DNA of 64,000 nucleotides from JBFHDX01 sp041584475 (GTDB lineage: Bacteria > Pseudomonadota > Alphaproteobacteria > UBA8366 > JADFVY01): assembly GCA_041584475.1 (NCBI GenBank), contig JBFHDX010000003.1, positions 19,270 through 83,269 on the forward strand, in the 5' to 3' direction. Below are positions 31,017 through 38,995 of the stretch, piece by piece. Every line of letters begins with the position of its first letter. Within the stretch, counting starts at the first letter, position 1. A program made the translations under genes and the position numbers. The notes below the pieces were generated by a model. The model searched no databases. It saw only the letters and a list, made by a program, of their open reading frames with translations, and had not been told where the DNA came from.

Positions 31017-31073
31017 TCCGGTGGCGCAGGCGTTGCCTATCGGTTATACAACCTATACAGAAGGATACGGATT

Positions 31074-31223
31074 ATGCCGTTAAAAAACAGGGCGTTAGAT
31101 GATGTTGCCCAATTCTTGGGCAGCGCTCGCAAAGCTGTGAGATTCCCGATACGAAGGGCCGGTCTTCGCGATTTATCGACAAAGTTATCCACAGATTCCG
31201 TGGATTTGTTTCTAAATTATTGA
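31074..31223 (+). CDS. Possible 49-residue small protein, unknown
   Basis: An ATG at 31074 is preceded at 8 nt by a good ribosome site (AGAAGGA, 31059-31065) and opens a 49-codon frame. The peptide begins MPLKNRALDDVAQFLGSARK, is basic in the middle (RFPIRRAGLRDL) and has no signal or membrane segment. Codon use (several TTA, AAA and ATA codons) is much more AT-rich than in the neighbouring genes, so it could be a chance frame in a regulatory region, or a recently acquired or poorly expressed gene. A perfect DnaA box lies inside it. No family is recognised. Confidence 0.35.
   Translation: MPLKNRALDDVAQFLGSARKAVRFPIRRAGLRDLSTKLSTDSVDLFLNY
31173..31193 (+). promoter_or_regulatory. Perfect DnaA box plus one-mismatch box upstream of uvrC
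   Basis: TTATCCACA at 31185-31193 is the exact consensus DnaA-binding nonamer. TTATCGACA at 31173-31181, in the same orientation 3 bp earlier, differs at one base. They lie about 105 bp upstream of uvrC in an AT-rich patch. Two sites alone do not make an origin; DnaA control of uvrC or of a nearby small transcript is possible. Confidence 0.5.
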
Positions 31224-31298
31224 GAATTCGAAGATTCGTTCCGCGCAGCCGGTTCCGTGCCATTGACGGCGACGGCGGCGTTGCCGAGATTAGGGTCC

Positions 31299-33215
31299 AT
31301 GATCGACGCATCGTCCAGCGCGCAGTCGCCCGCTACCGGATCGCGCGGCGCTGCGGTCAGCCTCTCGGCCGGCACCCGGCTGATTCGCGAAAAGGTCCGT
31401 ACGATGTCGGGTGCGCCCGGCGTCTACCGGATGATCGGCGGCCGCGGGAAAGTCCTGTATGTCGGCAAGGCGCGTAATCTGAAGAAGCGCGTCGGGACCT
31501 ATGCCAATCCGGCGAGGCTGTCGGTACGGCTGCAGCGGATGGTGGCGGAGACGAGGGAGCTCGAGGTCGTCACGACCCATACCGAGGTCGAGGCCCTGTT
31601 GCTCGAAGCCAACCTCATCAAGACGCTGAAGCCGCACTACAACATCCTGCTCCGCGACGACAAGTCGTTCGCCGACATACTCATCGCGACCGATCACGGC
31701 TATCCGCAGATCATCAAGCATCGCGGCGCCCGCAAGCGCCCTGGGCGTTATTACGGGCCGTTCGCCTCCGCCGGTGCCGTGAACCGCACGATCACCGCCC
31801 TGCAGCGCGCGTTCCTGATCCGGAATTGTTCGGACGCGGTGTTCGCCAGCCGAACGAGACCCTGCCTGCAGTACCAGATCAAACGCTGCAGCGCGCCCTG
31901 TGTGGGGCGCATCGATCAGACCGACTACGACGATCTCGTGCGACAGGCTCATGCCTTCCTGAGCGGGCGCACCCACGACGTCCAGCAAGATCTCGCGCGA
32001 CAGATGCAGGTCGCGAGCGACGCCATGGAGTTCGAGCGCGCCGCCGCCATTCGCGACCGCATCAAGGCGTTGACGATGATCCAGTCGCACCAGGACATCA
32101 ACCCCCTGGGAATCGGAAATGCCGACGTGATCGCCCTGGCACAGGAAGGCGGCCAGTCGTGTATCCAGGTGTTCTTCTTCCGCGACGGTCGCAACCACGG
32201 CAACCGCGCCTATTTCCCGAGCCACGACAGCAACGCCGGCCCGGCGGAGATCATGGCGGCGTTCGTCGGCCAGTTCTACGAGGGTCGATCGCCGCCGAGA
32301 CTGATCCTCATGAGCCACCAGCCCGACGAGGCGGCATTGCTCGGCGAGGCGCTTTCGGTGATGGCCGGCCGCAAGGTCGAGATCCGCGTGCCGCGGCGCG
32401 GGCGATTCCGGAAGCCGACCGAGCATGCGCTCATGAACGCCCGATCGGCACTCGCAAGACGCATGTCGGAAAGCGCCTCGCAGCGGCGGCTGCTTGAAGG
32501 CGTGGCGGCGGCCCTCGACCTGGAATCGGCACCCGAGCGGATCGAGGTCTACGACAACAGCCACATCCAGGGTACCGGTGCGGTGGGGGCGATGATCGTC
32601 GCCGGTCGCGAAGGTTTCAACAAGGCGGCGTATCGCAAGTTCAACATCCGGATCGAAGGTGGTGACGAGGCGTCGGCGGGCGACGACTACGCGATGATGC
32701 GCGAGGTGCTGACGCGACGCTTCAGCCGGGCGATGCGGGAGGATCCCGATCGCGAAGACGGAACCTGGCCCGATCTCGTCGTGATCGACGGCGGGCCGGG
32801 GCAATTGTCGGTGGCGACAGGCGTGCTCGAGGAGCTCGGGATCGAGGATGTTGCGCTGGTCGCCATCGCCAAGGGGCCCGACCGGAACGCCGGGCGCGAG
32901 CGGTTCCATCGACCGGGACGCGCGCCGTTCATGCTCGAGCCGCGCGATCCCGTCCTGTATTTCCTGCAGCGCCTGCGAGACGAGGCGCACCGGTTCGCCA
33001 TCGGCGCCCACCGAACGCGCCGGGCAAAGGGCATCGCAGCGTCGCCGCTCGACGAGATCCCGGGCGTCGGAGCGCGTCGCAAGCGCGCCCTGCTCCAGCA
33101 CTTCGGATCGGCGCGTGCCGTCGCGCAGGCGGGTCTGGCGGATCTCGAGGCGGTCGCGGGTGTCAGCCGCTCGGTCGCGCGGAAAATCTATGGCCATTTC
33201 CATGACGACCGTTAG
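31299..33215 (+). CDS. uvrC: Excinuclease ABC subunit UvrC
   Basis: UvrC makes the two incisions flanking DNA damage in nucleotide excision repair. The 638-residue protein has the N-terminal GIY-YIG nuclease (GVYRMIGGRGKVLYVGKARNLKKR, split as GVYRM and VLYVGKA around the catalytic residues). It also has a cysteine-bearing segment (CSAPCVGR), the UVR motif (ASDAMEFERAAAIRDRI) and the RNase H-like C-terminal nuclease (EVYDNSHIQGTGAVGAMIV; VVIDGGPGQL). Two helix-hairpin-helix motifs end the protein (IPGVGARRKRALLQHFGS, then VAGVSRSVARKIY). The ATG at 31299 follows TTAGGG. pgsA begins 57 bp downstream. Confidence 0.97.
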   Translation: MIDASSSAQSPATGSRGAAVSLSAGTRLIREKVRTMSGAPGVYRMIGGRGKVLYVGKARNLKKRVGTYANPARLSVRLQRMVAETRELEVVTTHTEVEALLLEANLIKTLKPHYNILLRDDKSFADILIATDHGYPQIIKHRGARKRPGRYYGPFASAGAVNRTITALQRAFLIRNCSDAVFASRTRPCLQYQIKRCSAPCVGRIDQTDYDDLVRQAHAFLSGRTHDVQQDLARQMQVASDAMEFERAAAIRDRIKALTMIQSHQDINPLGIGNADVIALAQEGGQSCIQVFFFRDGRNHGNRAYFPSHDSNAGPAEIMAAFVGQFYEGRSPPRLILMSHQPDEAALLGEALSVMAGRKVEIRVPRRGRFRKPTEHALMNARSALARRMSESASQRRLLEGVAAALDLESAPERIEVYDNSHIQGTGAVGAMIVAGREGFNKAAYRKFNIRIEGGDEASAGDDYAMMREVLTRRFSRAMREDPDREDGTWPDLVVIDGGPGQLSVATGVLEELGIEDVALVAIAKGPDRNAGRERFHRPGRAPFMLEPRDPVLYFLQRLRDEAHRFAIGAHRTRRAKGIAASPLDEIPGVGARRKRALLQHFGSARAVAQAGLADLEAVAGVSRSVARKIYGHFHDDR

Positions 33216-33272
33216 AATGCCGCGACCCTCGAAGCCGCTGTGCCATTGCTCCAAGCCCGCTTGCAAAGCCCA

Positions 33273-33890
33273 ATGCTGACGAGCCTGCCCAATCTCCTGA
33301 CCGTCTCGAGGATCCTGCTGATCCCGCTGATCGTCGGCATGTTCTGGATCAACGGCGATGTGGCCCGATGGGTGACGCTCGGGCTGTTCATCGCCGCCGG
33401 CGTAACCGACTATCTCGACGGTGTCGCGGCGCGATCGATGGGCAAGACGTCGAGCCTGGGCCGCTTTCTCGACCCGGTGGCGGACAAGCTCCTGGTTTCC
33501 TCGATCCTGATGATGCTCGTCGCCTTCGACGCGATATCGGGGCTCGTGATCCTGCCGGCCCTCGTCATCCTTTGCCGCGAGATCCTCGTCTCCGGCCTGC
33601 GCGAGTTCCTGGCCGGAATCAAGGTCGGCGTCCCGGTCAGCCGGCTCGCCAAGTGGAAAACGACTGTGCAGATGGTGGCGCTCGGCTTCCTCATCGTCGG
33701 CGAGGCCGGGCCGGTGTTTGTTCATCCGGCGCTGACCAGCATCGCCATCGGCGAGACCCTGCTGTGGATTGCCGCGATGCTGACGATCATTACCGGCTAC
33801 GACTACATGCGCGCCGGGTTGCGCCACATGGCGGGAAACGAGAGGAGCACTGCCATGCCGAACAAGAAACAGACGCCGCCGCCGGCGTGA
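33273..33890 (+). CDS. pgsA: CDP-diacylglycerol--glycerol-3-phosphate 3-phosphatidyltransferase
   Basis: PgsA makes phosphatidylglycerol-phosphate, the committed step to the anionic phospholipids phosphatidylglycerol and cardiolipin. The 205-residue membrane protein has several hydrophobic helices and the CDP-alcohol phosphotransferase signature D-G-x2-A-R-x8-G-x3-D-x3-D, seen as DGVAARSMGKTSSLGRFLDP followed by VAD. The ATG at 33273 gives the usual N-terminus MLTSLPNLLTVSRILLIP; a longer frame begins at 33240. The uvrC-pgsA order is conserved in many proteobacteria. Confidence 0.95.
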   Translation: MLTSLPNLLTVSRILLIPLIVGMFWINGDVARWVTLGLFIAAGVTDYLDGVAARSMGKTSSLGRFLDPVADKLLVSSILMMLVAFDAISGLVILPALVILCREILVSGLREFLAGIKVGVPVSRLAKWKTTVQMVALGFLIVGEAGPVFVHPALTSIAIGETLLWIAAMLTIITGYDYMRAGLRHMAGNERSTAMPNKKQTPPPA

Positions 33891-33928
33891 CGGGCACCGG
33901 GGTCGGGCTTGCGGGCTTTGACGATGTG

Positions 33929-34450
33929 ATGAAGATTTTCGGACTGGCAGGCTGGAGCGGCAGTGGCAAGACCACCTTGATGGTCCGCCTGCTGCCGGAG
34001 CTCGTCGGACGTGGATTGCGCGTCTCGACGATGAAGCACGCCCATCACAGCTTCGAAATCGACAAGCCCGGCAAGGACTCGTACGAACATCGCGCGGCAG
34101 GGGCGCTGGAAGTGTTGATCACCGGCGGCCGGCGCTGGGCGCTGATGCATGAGAACCGCGGCGAGAGCGAGCCGTCCGTCGAGGAGCTCGTGCGTCGCAT
34201 GACGCCGGTCGACCTGCTGCTCATCGAGGGTTTCAAGCGCTATGAGCACCCGAAGCTCGAAGTCCACCGCGCCGCGACGGGAAAGCCGCTGATCTGCACC
34301 GACGATCCGCATGTCGTTGCGGTCGCCAGCGACGCCCCGATGGAAGCTCTGCCCGTGCCGTGGCTGCATCTCGACGACGTCGCGGGAATCGCCGATTTCG
34401 TCGTCGGCCATTGCGGGCTGCCGAGAGGTGCGCGCCATGGCGCAGCTTAG
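33929..34450 (+). CDS. mobB: Molybdopterin-guanine dinucleotide biosynthesis protein B
   Basis: MobB is a GTP-binding adaptor that assists MobA in attaching GMP to molybdopterin. The 173-residue protein begins MKIFGLAGWSGSGKTTLM, with the P-loop GWSGSGKT at 8-15. It then shows KHAHHSFEIDKPGKDSYEHR and the DLLLIEGFK motif typical of the family. Its stop lies 14 bp inside moeA. mobA itself is not in the window. A bis-MGD cofactor is not required by MsrP, so other molybdoenzymes are probably encoded elsewhere. Confidence 0.94.
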   Translation: MKIFGLAGWSGSGKTTLMVRLLPELVGRGLRVSTMKHAHHSFEIDKPGKDSYEHRAAGALEVLITGGRRWALMHENRGESEPSVEELVRRMTPVDLLLIEGFKRYEHPKLEVHRAATGKPLICTDDPHVVAVASDAPMEALPVPWLHLDDVAGIADFVVGHCGLPRGARHGAA

Positions 34451-35693
34451 CGACGACTGTTTCGCGCATGGCGGCACCCTGATGCCGCTCGACGAGGCGC
34501 TCGCGCTGCTGTCCGAGCGGCTTGGACCTGTGTGCGCGACGGAAACCGTTCCCCTCGCGAGGGCGTTCGGCCGCGTTCTGGCGGAGGATGTGCAGGCCGC
34601 CGTCGATGTGCCGCCGCACGCCAACGCCGCGGTCGACGGCTATGCCGTCTACTACGACGATCTCGACCCGGCGGCGGAAACGCGCTTGCCGATCGCCGGA
34701 CGGGTGGCGGCCGGCGCCACCCTGGGGCACGTCATGCAGCGCGGGACGGCGGTTCGCATCTTTACCGGCGCGCCGATGCCGCCGGGGCCCGATACCGTCA
34801 TGATGCAGGAGGACTGCCGCGAGGAAGGCGACCATGTGGTCATCGCGCCGGGCATCAAACGTGGCGCCAACCGGCGCGAAGCGGGAGAGGACGTGCGGCG
34901 GGGCGACACCGCGCTGCGCACAGGAAGGCGTCTCGGTCCCGCGGATATCGGTCTTGCCGCCGCGGTCGGCCGGGCCAGCCTTCGCGTCTACGTCCGGCTT
35001 CGCGTCGCCGTCTTCTCGACCGGCGACGAGGTGGTCGAACCGGCTTCCGAACTGCCGGAAGGCGCAATCTACGACGCCAACCGGTACGCCCTCATGGCCG
35101 CGCTCGACGGCCTGGGTTGCGACGTCAGCGATCTCGGAATTCTGCCCGACGACCGCCCGGCAATCGGCAAGGCACTCGCGTCCGCAGCCGGCAAGCACGA
35201 CCTGATCCTGACGTCGGGCGGCGTGTCGACCGGTGACGAGGACCACGTCCGGGCCGCCGTCGAAGCCAACGGCGCGCTCCATTTCTGGCGCCTCGCGATC
35301 AAGCCGGGCCGGCCGGTGGCGATGGGGCAGGTGCGCGGCACACCGATCGTCGGACTGCCGGGAAATCCGGCGGCGGTACTGGTCACGTTCCTGCTGGTCG
35401 CGCGGCCGATCATCCTGCTGCTGGGCGGCGCGAGGATGCCGGCACCGGATCGATTTCCGGTGCGCGCGGGTTTCGACTACAAGAAGAAGAAAGGACGTCG
35501 TGAGTTCGTTCGCGTCCGACTGGCGGCACAGGCGGACGGGACGCTCGTCGCCCACAAGCACGGTCGGAGCGGTGCCGGCATCCTGTCGTCGATGGTCGAT
35601 GCGGACGGGTTGGTGGACTTGCCCGCCGACATGACCTATCTGGAGTCCGGAAGAACGGTCGAGTTTCTGCCGTTCAGCGAGGTCTTGTCATGA
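34437..35693 (+). CDS. moeA: Molybdopterin molybdenumtransferase MoeA
   Basis: MoeA inserts molybdate into adenylylated molybdopterin. The 418-residue protein has the family domains in order. Domains I and II include VDVPPHANAAVDGYAV and RIFTGAPMPPGPDTVMMQED. The MogA-like domain III follows with VFSTGDEV, the IYDANRYAL segment and TSGGVSTGDEDH. A C-terminal beta domain ends the protein (GLPGNPAAVLVTF precedes it). The ATG at 34437 overlaps mobB by 14 bp and follows GAGAGGTG. Its stop overlaps the moaD start (ATGA), so the cofactor genes are coupled. Confidence 0.96.
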   Translation: MAQLSDDCFAHGGTLMPLDEALALLSERLGPVCATETVPLARAFGRVLAEDVQAAVDVPPHANAAVDGYAVYYDDLDPAAETRLPIAGRVAAGATLGHVMQRGTAVRIFTGAPMPPGPDTVMMQEDCREEGDHVVIAPGIKRGANRREAGEDVRRGDTALRTGRRLGPADIGLAAAVGRASLRVYVRLRVAVFSTGDEVVEPASELPEGAIYDANRYALMAALDGLGCDVSDLGILPDDRPAIGKALASAAGKHDLILTSGGVSTGDEDHVRAAVEANGALHFWRLAIKPGRPVAMGQVRGTPIVGLPGNPAAVLVTFLLVARPIILLLGGARMPAPDRFPVRAGFDYKKKKGRREFVRVRLAAQADGTLVAHKHGRSGAGILSSMVDADGLVDLPADMTYLESGRTVEFLPFSEVLS

Positions 35694-35941
35694 GGATCCT
35701 CTATTTCGCCTGGCTGCGACAGCGCACGGGCACCGGCGAAGAGACGATCGAGCCGCCGCCCGAGGTCCGCGACGTCGCCGGGCTGATCGAGTGGCTGAAG
35801 GGGCGCGGACCGGGCCACGCCGAGGCGTTGCGGGATATCTCGGCCATTCGCGTCGCCATCAACCAGGAATTCGCCGGCATGGATTCGGCGGTCGCGCCGG
35901 GCGACGAGGTCGCCCTGTTCCCGCCGATGACAGGCGGTTGA
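35690..35941 (+). CDS. moaD: Molybdopterin synthase small subunit MoaD
   Basis: MoaD is the ubiquitin-like sulfur carrier whose C-terminal Gly-Gly is converted to a thiocarboxylate that supplies the dithiolene sulfurs of molybdopterin. The 83-residue protein ends in ALFPPMTGG, with the required terminal GG. It overlaps moeA by 4 bp and is followed after 3 bp by moaE, its partner subunit. Confidence 0.95.
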   Translation: MRILYFAWLRQRTGTGEETIEPPPEVRDVAGLIEWLKGRGPGHAEALRDISAIRVAINQEFAGMDSAVAPGDEVALFPPMTGG

Positions 35942-35944
35942 GCC

Positions 35945-36424
35945 TTGGCCGTCCGGGTCCAGCGCGAGGATTTCGACGTCGGTGCCGCGCTCGCCGAGCT
36001 CACCGACGGCCGTCGGGATATCGGCGGCGTGGCGAGTTTCGTCGGCCTCGTTCGCGACGTCTCGGGCGACGCGCAGGTCAGGTCGATGACGCTCGAACAT
36101 TACCCCGGCATGACCGAGAGTATGCTGGCCCGCATCGAAGCCGAGGCGAAGGCCCGCTGGCCGCTCGACGGGACGTTGATCATACACCGGTACGGCAGGC
36201 TCGAGCCCGGTGAGCGCATCGTGCTGGTCGCGACGGCGAGCGCCCACCGTCGTCACGCGCTGGAGGCCTGCGAATTCCTGATAGACTGGCTCAAGACCAA
36301 GGCACCGTTCTGGAAACTCGAAGATACCGGCGACGGAGAGCGATGGGTGGCCGCGAAGGCGAGCGACGACGACGCTGCGGCGCGCTGGCAGGCCGGCGCG
36401 TCGGATGATCGAGCCGCCGAATAG
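35945..36424 (+). CDS. moaE: Molybdopterin synthase large subunit MoaE
   Basis: MoaE is the catalytic subunit that transfers sulfur from MoaD thiocarboxylate to cyclic pyranopterin monophosphate. The 159-residue protein has the family motifs SFVGLVRD, LEHYPGMTE, HRYGRLEPGE, and KTKAPFWK with the active-site lysines. The only start that includes the whole N-terminus is TTG at 35945, three bases after the moaD stop, so translation is probably coupled. The C-terminal 20 residues are Ala/Asp-rich and variable. Confidence 0.94.
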   Translation: MAVRVQREDFDVGAALAELTDGRRDIGGVASFVGLVRDVSGDAQVRSMTLEHYPGMTESMLARIEAEAKARWPLDGTLIIHRYGRLEPGERIVLVATASAHRRHALEACEFLIDWLKTKAPFWKLEDTGDGERWVAAKASDDDAAARWQAGASDDRAAE

Positions 36425-36486
36425 GGGCATCGTGCGGATTGGCAGCAGGGCACGTCTTCGCTGACGGACGCCCGCCGGGGGACGGA

Positions 36487-37380
36487 ATGGGCAGTGCGTC
36501 CGGCAACGGGAAGCGGTCTCGCTATGGCCGGCTGTTGGCCCGATTGGCCGCATGGGCCGCCTTCGCGTTCGCCACGCACCAGCTGATCCACAGGTACCTG
36601 TTCGACGTCGGGCCGGTTCCCGGACCCGGACTCGTCACGCTGCTCCTGCAGGCGCTTGCGGTGGCCGCAGCGGCCATGCTGCTGATCCTCGCCCTGCATC
36701 CGCGGCACGTGATCGGGCTCCGCGGACTGCTGGCGGCGGCGGTTTGGGCCTCGCTGATCGTTTTCGGTCATTACCTCTCGCATCTGTCGATGTCCGAGGT
36801 CGAGGCGACGCTGGCCGCACTGCGCGAGGGCATGGGCATGGGCGCGCTCGCGATGAGCGCGATCACGCTGGCGATATTGCTGGGCCTGCCGTTCGTTCCC
36901 AGCGTCGAGATGGGCCTATTGATGATGACCGTATTCGGACGCGAGGGAGCGGTGGCGGCCTGGCTGGCCACGATCGCCGGCCTCTCGCTCGCCTTCGCGG
37001 CGGGCCGTTACATGCCCTCGGCCGCCGCGTCGCGCTGGCTCGAGCGGCAGGGCCTGATCGCGCCGCACGACGAGGCGCCGGCTCCGGGCCCGGCGCTCGA
37101 GCGATTGCTCGACCGGACACGGATCGGCCGTGCCGGAGGACGCGTCGCTTCGTTCCTGCTGAGCCACCGCTATCTGCTGTTTGCAGCCCTGATCAACCTG
37201 CCCGGCAATTCCGTGCTCGGCGGCGGTGGCGGCATCGCGCTGGTCTGCGGCTTCTCGCGCCTCTATCGCTGGCCGTGGTTCGTGCTGACGACGGGGCTGG
37301 CGTCGCTGCCGATTCCGTTGCTCGTGTTTTCCGGCTTGATCCGCGTCGACGAGTGGCTCGCCGTGCTGGCGGGGCGCTGA
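36487..37380 (+). CDS. DedA/VTT-like polytopic membrane protein (tentative)
   Basis: This 297-residue membrane protein has about six hydrophobic helices. Segments such as GLPFVPSVEMGLLMMTVFGR and LINLPGNSVLGGGGGIALVC resemble the two re-entrant Pro/Gly loops of the VTT (DedA/TMEM64) fold, whose members move lipids or affect membrane potential. The match is to pattern only, so the family call is tentative. I chose the ATG at 36487, which follows GGGGGACGG; a TTG start at 36439 would add 16 residues. It ends 7 bp from the convergent ilvE. Confidence 0.6.
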   Translation: MGSASGNGKRSRYGRLLARLAAWAAFAFATHQLIHRYLFDVGPVPGPGLVTLLLQALAVAAAAMLLILALHPRHVIGLRGLLAAAVWASLIVFGHYLSHLSMSEVEATLAALREGMGMGALAMSAITLAILLGLPFVPSVEMGLLMMTVFGREGAVAAWLATIAGLSLAFAAGRYMPSAAASRWLERQGLIAPHDEAPAPGPALERLLDRTRIGRAGGRVASFLLSHRYLLFAALINLPGNSVLGGGGGIALVCGFSRLYRWPWFVLTTGLASLPIPLLVFSGLIRVDEWLAVLAGR

Positions 37381-37387
37381 CGCGCGG

Positions 37388-38287
37388 TCAGGCGGCGTCG
37401 AGCGTAACCGGCACTTTGCGTCGAACCTCCGCGTCATAGTCCTGCATGAGCGTTCGCGTCAGCTCGCCCGGGGTAAACCGGTACTCGCCGATCTCCCGCA
37501 CCGGCGTCACCTCGACCGCCGTGCCGGTCAGAAATACCTCGCTGGCCTGCGCGAGCTCCTCGGGCATGATGGCGCGTTCGACGATTTCGATTCCGCGGGC
37601 CTGCGCCAGCGCAATGACCGTGCGTCGCGTAATGCCGTCGAGGAAACAGTCGGGCGTCGGCGTATGCAGCTTGCCGTCGATGACGAGGAAGATGTTGGCG
37701 CCGGTCGCCTCCGCCACCCGGCCACGCCAGTCCAGCATCAGCGCATCGTTGTAGCCTTCCGCTTCGGCCTGGTGTTTCGACAGCGTGCAGATCATGTAGA
37801 GGCCGGCCGCCTTCGACTTCGATGGCGCGGTTTTGGGATCGGGCCGCCGCCACTGCGCGAAGCGCATGCGGATGCCCTGCATGCGCGCCTCCGGCGAGAA
37901 GTAGGCGGGCCATTCCCACGCCGCGATGGCGAGATGAATCCGCGTCTTCTGGGCGGAAACCCCCATCATCTCGGAACCGCGCCAGGCGATCGGCCGCACA
38001 TAGCCGTCCTCGATGCCCTGCGCCGTGACCAGCATGCGGCAGGCCTCGTCGATCTGTGCGGTCGTCCAAGGAATCCGGAAATCGAGCTGTCGCGCCGAGT
38101 CGTGCAGCCGCTCGGTATGCTCGGTCAGCTTGAAGATGCGGCCGCCATAGACCCGCTCGCCCTCGAACACCGCCGAGGCATAGTGCAACGCGTGCGTCAG
38201 AACATGGACCCTGGCATCCTTCCAGGGAATCATCTGACCGTCGAACCAGATCGATCCCGGCCGATCGTCGAAGGGCATCATTGACAT
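37388..38287 (-). CDS. ilvE: Branched-chain amino acid aminotransferase
   Basis: This fold-type IV pyridoxal-phosphate enzyme transaminates leucine, isoleucine and valine. The 299-residue protein has the family N-terminus (SIWFDGQMIPWKDARVHVLT, then LHYASAVFEG). It also has PIAWRGSEMMGV, the Schiff-base Lys in SKSKAAGLYM, LMLDWRGRVAEATGANIFLV and FLTGTAVEVTPVREI. The start may be the ATG at 38287 or one of the two Met codons just after it. It is divergent from the marR-type gene across a 149-bp gap. Confidence 0.95.
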   Translation of the reverse strand: MSMMPFDDRPGSIWFDGQMIPWKDARVHVLTHALHYASAVFEGERVYGGRIFKLTEHTERLHDSARQLDFRIPWTTAQIDEACRMLVTAQGIEDGYVRPIAWRGSEMMGVSAQKTRIHLAIAAWEWPAYFSPEARMQGIRMRFAQWRRPDPKTAPSKSKAAGLYMICTLSKHQAEAEGYNDALMLDWRGRVAEATGANIFLVIDGKLHTPTPDCFLDGITRRTVIALAQARGIEIVERAIMPEELAQASEVFLTGTAVEVTPVREIGEYRFTPGELTRTLMQDYDAEVRRKVPVTLDAA

Positions 38288-38400
38288 GGCAGTATCCCGG
38301 CGCTCGAGTTCCCAGTCCTGTGTTTTGTGTCAACCGACGAAACGCGGGCACGATTCCGTCCGTTTCGGCATCGGTCGTGTACGATTATGTCGTTTGACCC

Positions 38401-38431
38401 TTGCTTCTAGTATCATTCCGTAGCATATAAG
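38401..38431 (+). promoter_or_regulatory. Possible promoter of the MarR-type gene
   Basis: TTGCTT (38401-38406) and TATAAG (38426-38431) are spaced 19 bp apart. The -10 ends 5 bp before the ATG at 38437, so the transcript could be leaderless. No ribosome site is visible before that ATG. Confidence 0.4.
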
Positions 38432-38436
38432 TCAAC

Positions 38437-38961
38437 ATGGCTGACGTAAAATCGCCGCCGCTGGGCGCCCCCAAACCGACCGTGAACCCGTTGTTCCTGC
38501 GCGATGAGGAGCTGCGCCAGGCGATGGAGCTCCTGTTTTTCGCGTATCGGGACTTCACGGCCGAGCCCGACGCCATCCTGGCACGCCATCGGTTCGGGCG
38601 CGCCCATCACCGGGCGATCTACTTCATCGGCCGCCATGCGGGCATCAGCATCAGCGAGCTGCTCGGCATTCTTAGAATCACCAAGCAGAGCCTCAACCGC
38701 GTGCTCGGCCAGCTGATCGACCAGGACTACGTGCGCCAGCGGCAGGGCACACGCGACCGGCGCCAGCGCCTGCTGGAGCTGACCGCCAAGGGCCGGGCGC
38801 TCGAGGAACAGCTGTCGGTCGAGCAGCGCGCACGCATCGCGCGGGCCTATCGCGAAGCGGGCGCCGAGGCCGTCGAGGGATTCCGCAAGGTGATGCTCGG
38901 CATCATCGGCGGCGAGAACGACCGGTTGCGGTTCGAGAGGTTGCGGCCGCCACGGCGATAG
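38437..38961 (+). CDS. petP: MarR-family transcriptional regulator (PetP-like)
   Basis: This 174-residue MarR-type regulator has a winged helix-turn-helix at about 62-125 (ISISELLGILRITKQSLNRVL; QGTRDRRQRLLELTAKG), flanked by helices for dimerisation. It lies directly before an OmpR-type response regulator. In Rhodobacter capsulatus the MarR-like PetP and the OmpR-like PetR form such a pair and are needed for cytochrome bc1 expression, so PetP is a reasonable name by synteny. Here the petABC genes lie about 18 kb away. The function is inferred, not shown. Confidence 0.75.
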   Translation: MADVKSPPLGAPKPTVNPLFLRDEELRQAMELLFFAYRDFTAEPDAILARHRFGRAHHRAIYFIGRHAGISISELLGILRITKQSLNRVLGQLIDQDYVRQRQGTRDRRQRLLELTAKGRALEEQLSVEQRARIARAYREAGAEAVEGFRKVMLGIIGGENDRLRFERLRPPRR

Positions 38962-38982
38962 GCAGGGGCCCCCACGCCGGCC

Positions 38983-38988
38983 TATACT
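38983..38988 (+). promoter_or_regulatory. -10-like TATACT immediately before the response-regulator start
   Basis: TATACT ends 7 bp before the ATG at 38996, in CCTATACTCGTGCCG; no convincing -35 is seen. The spacing resembles the uvrB start region (CCTATATTGTCGGC). A leaderless internal transcript is possible, although the gene could simply be co-transcribed with the MarR-type gene 34 bp upstream. Confidence 0.35.
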
Positions 38989-38995
38989 CGTGCCG

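Noticed and set aside
31173..31193. Chromosomal replication origin
   Set aside because: Only one exact DnaA box and one near match are present, without the usual alphaproteobacterial origin neighbours or an unwinding region with many boxes.
31290..33827. 845-codon open frame antisense to uvrC and pgsA
   Set aside because: uvrC and pgsA on the plus strand have all expected motifs; the antisense product is Arg/His/Asp-rich low-complexity sequence typical of GC-rich shadows.
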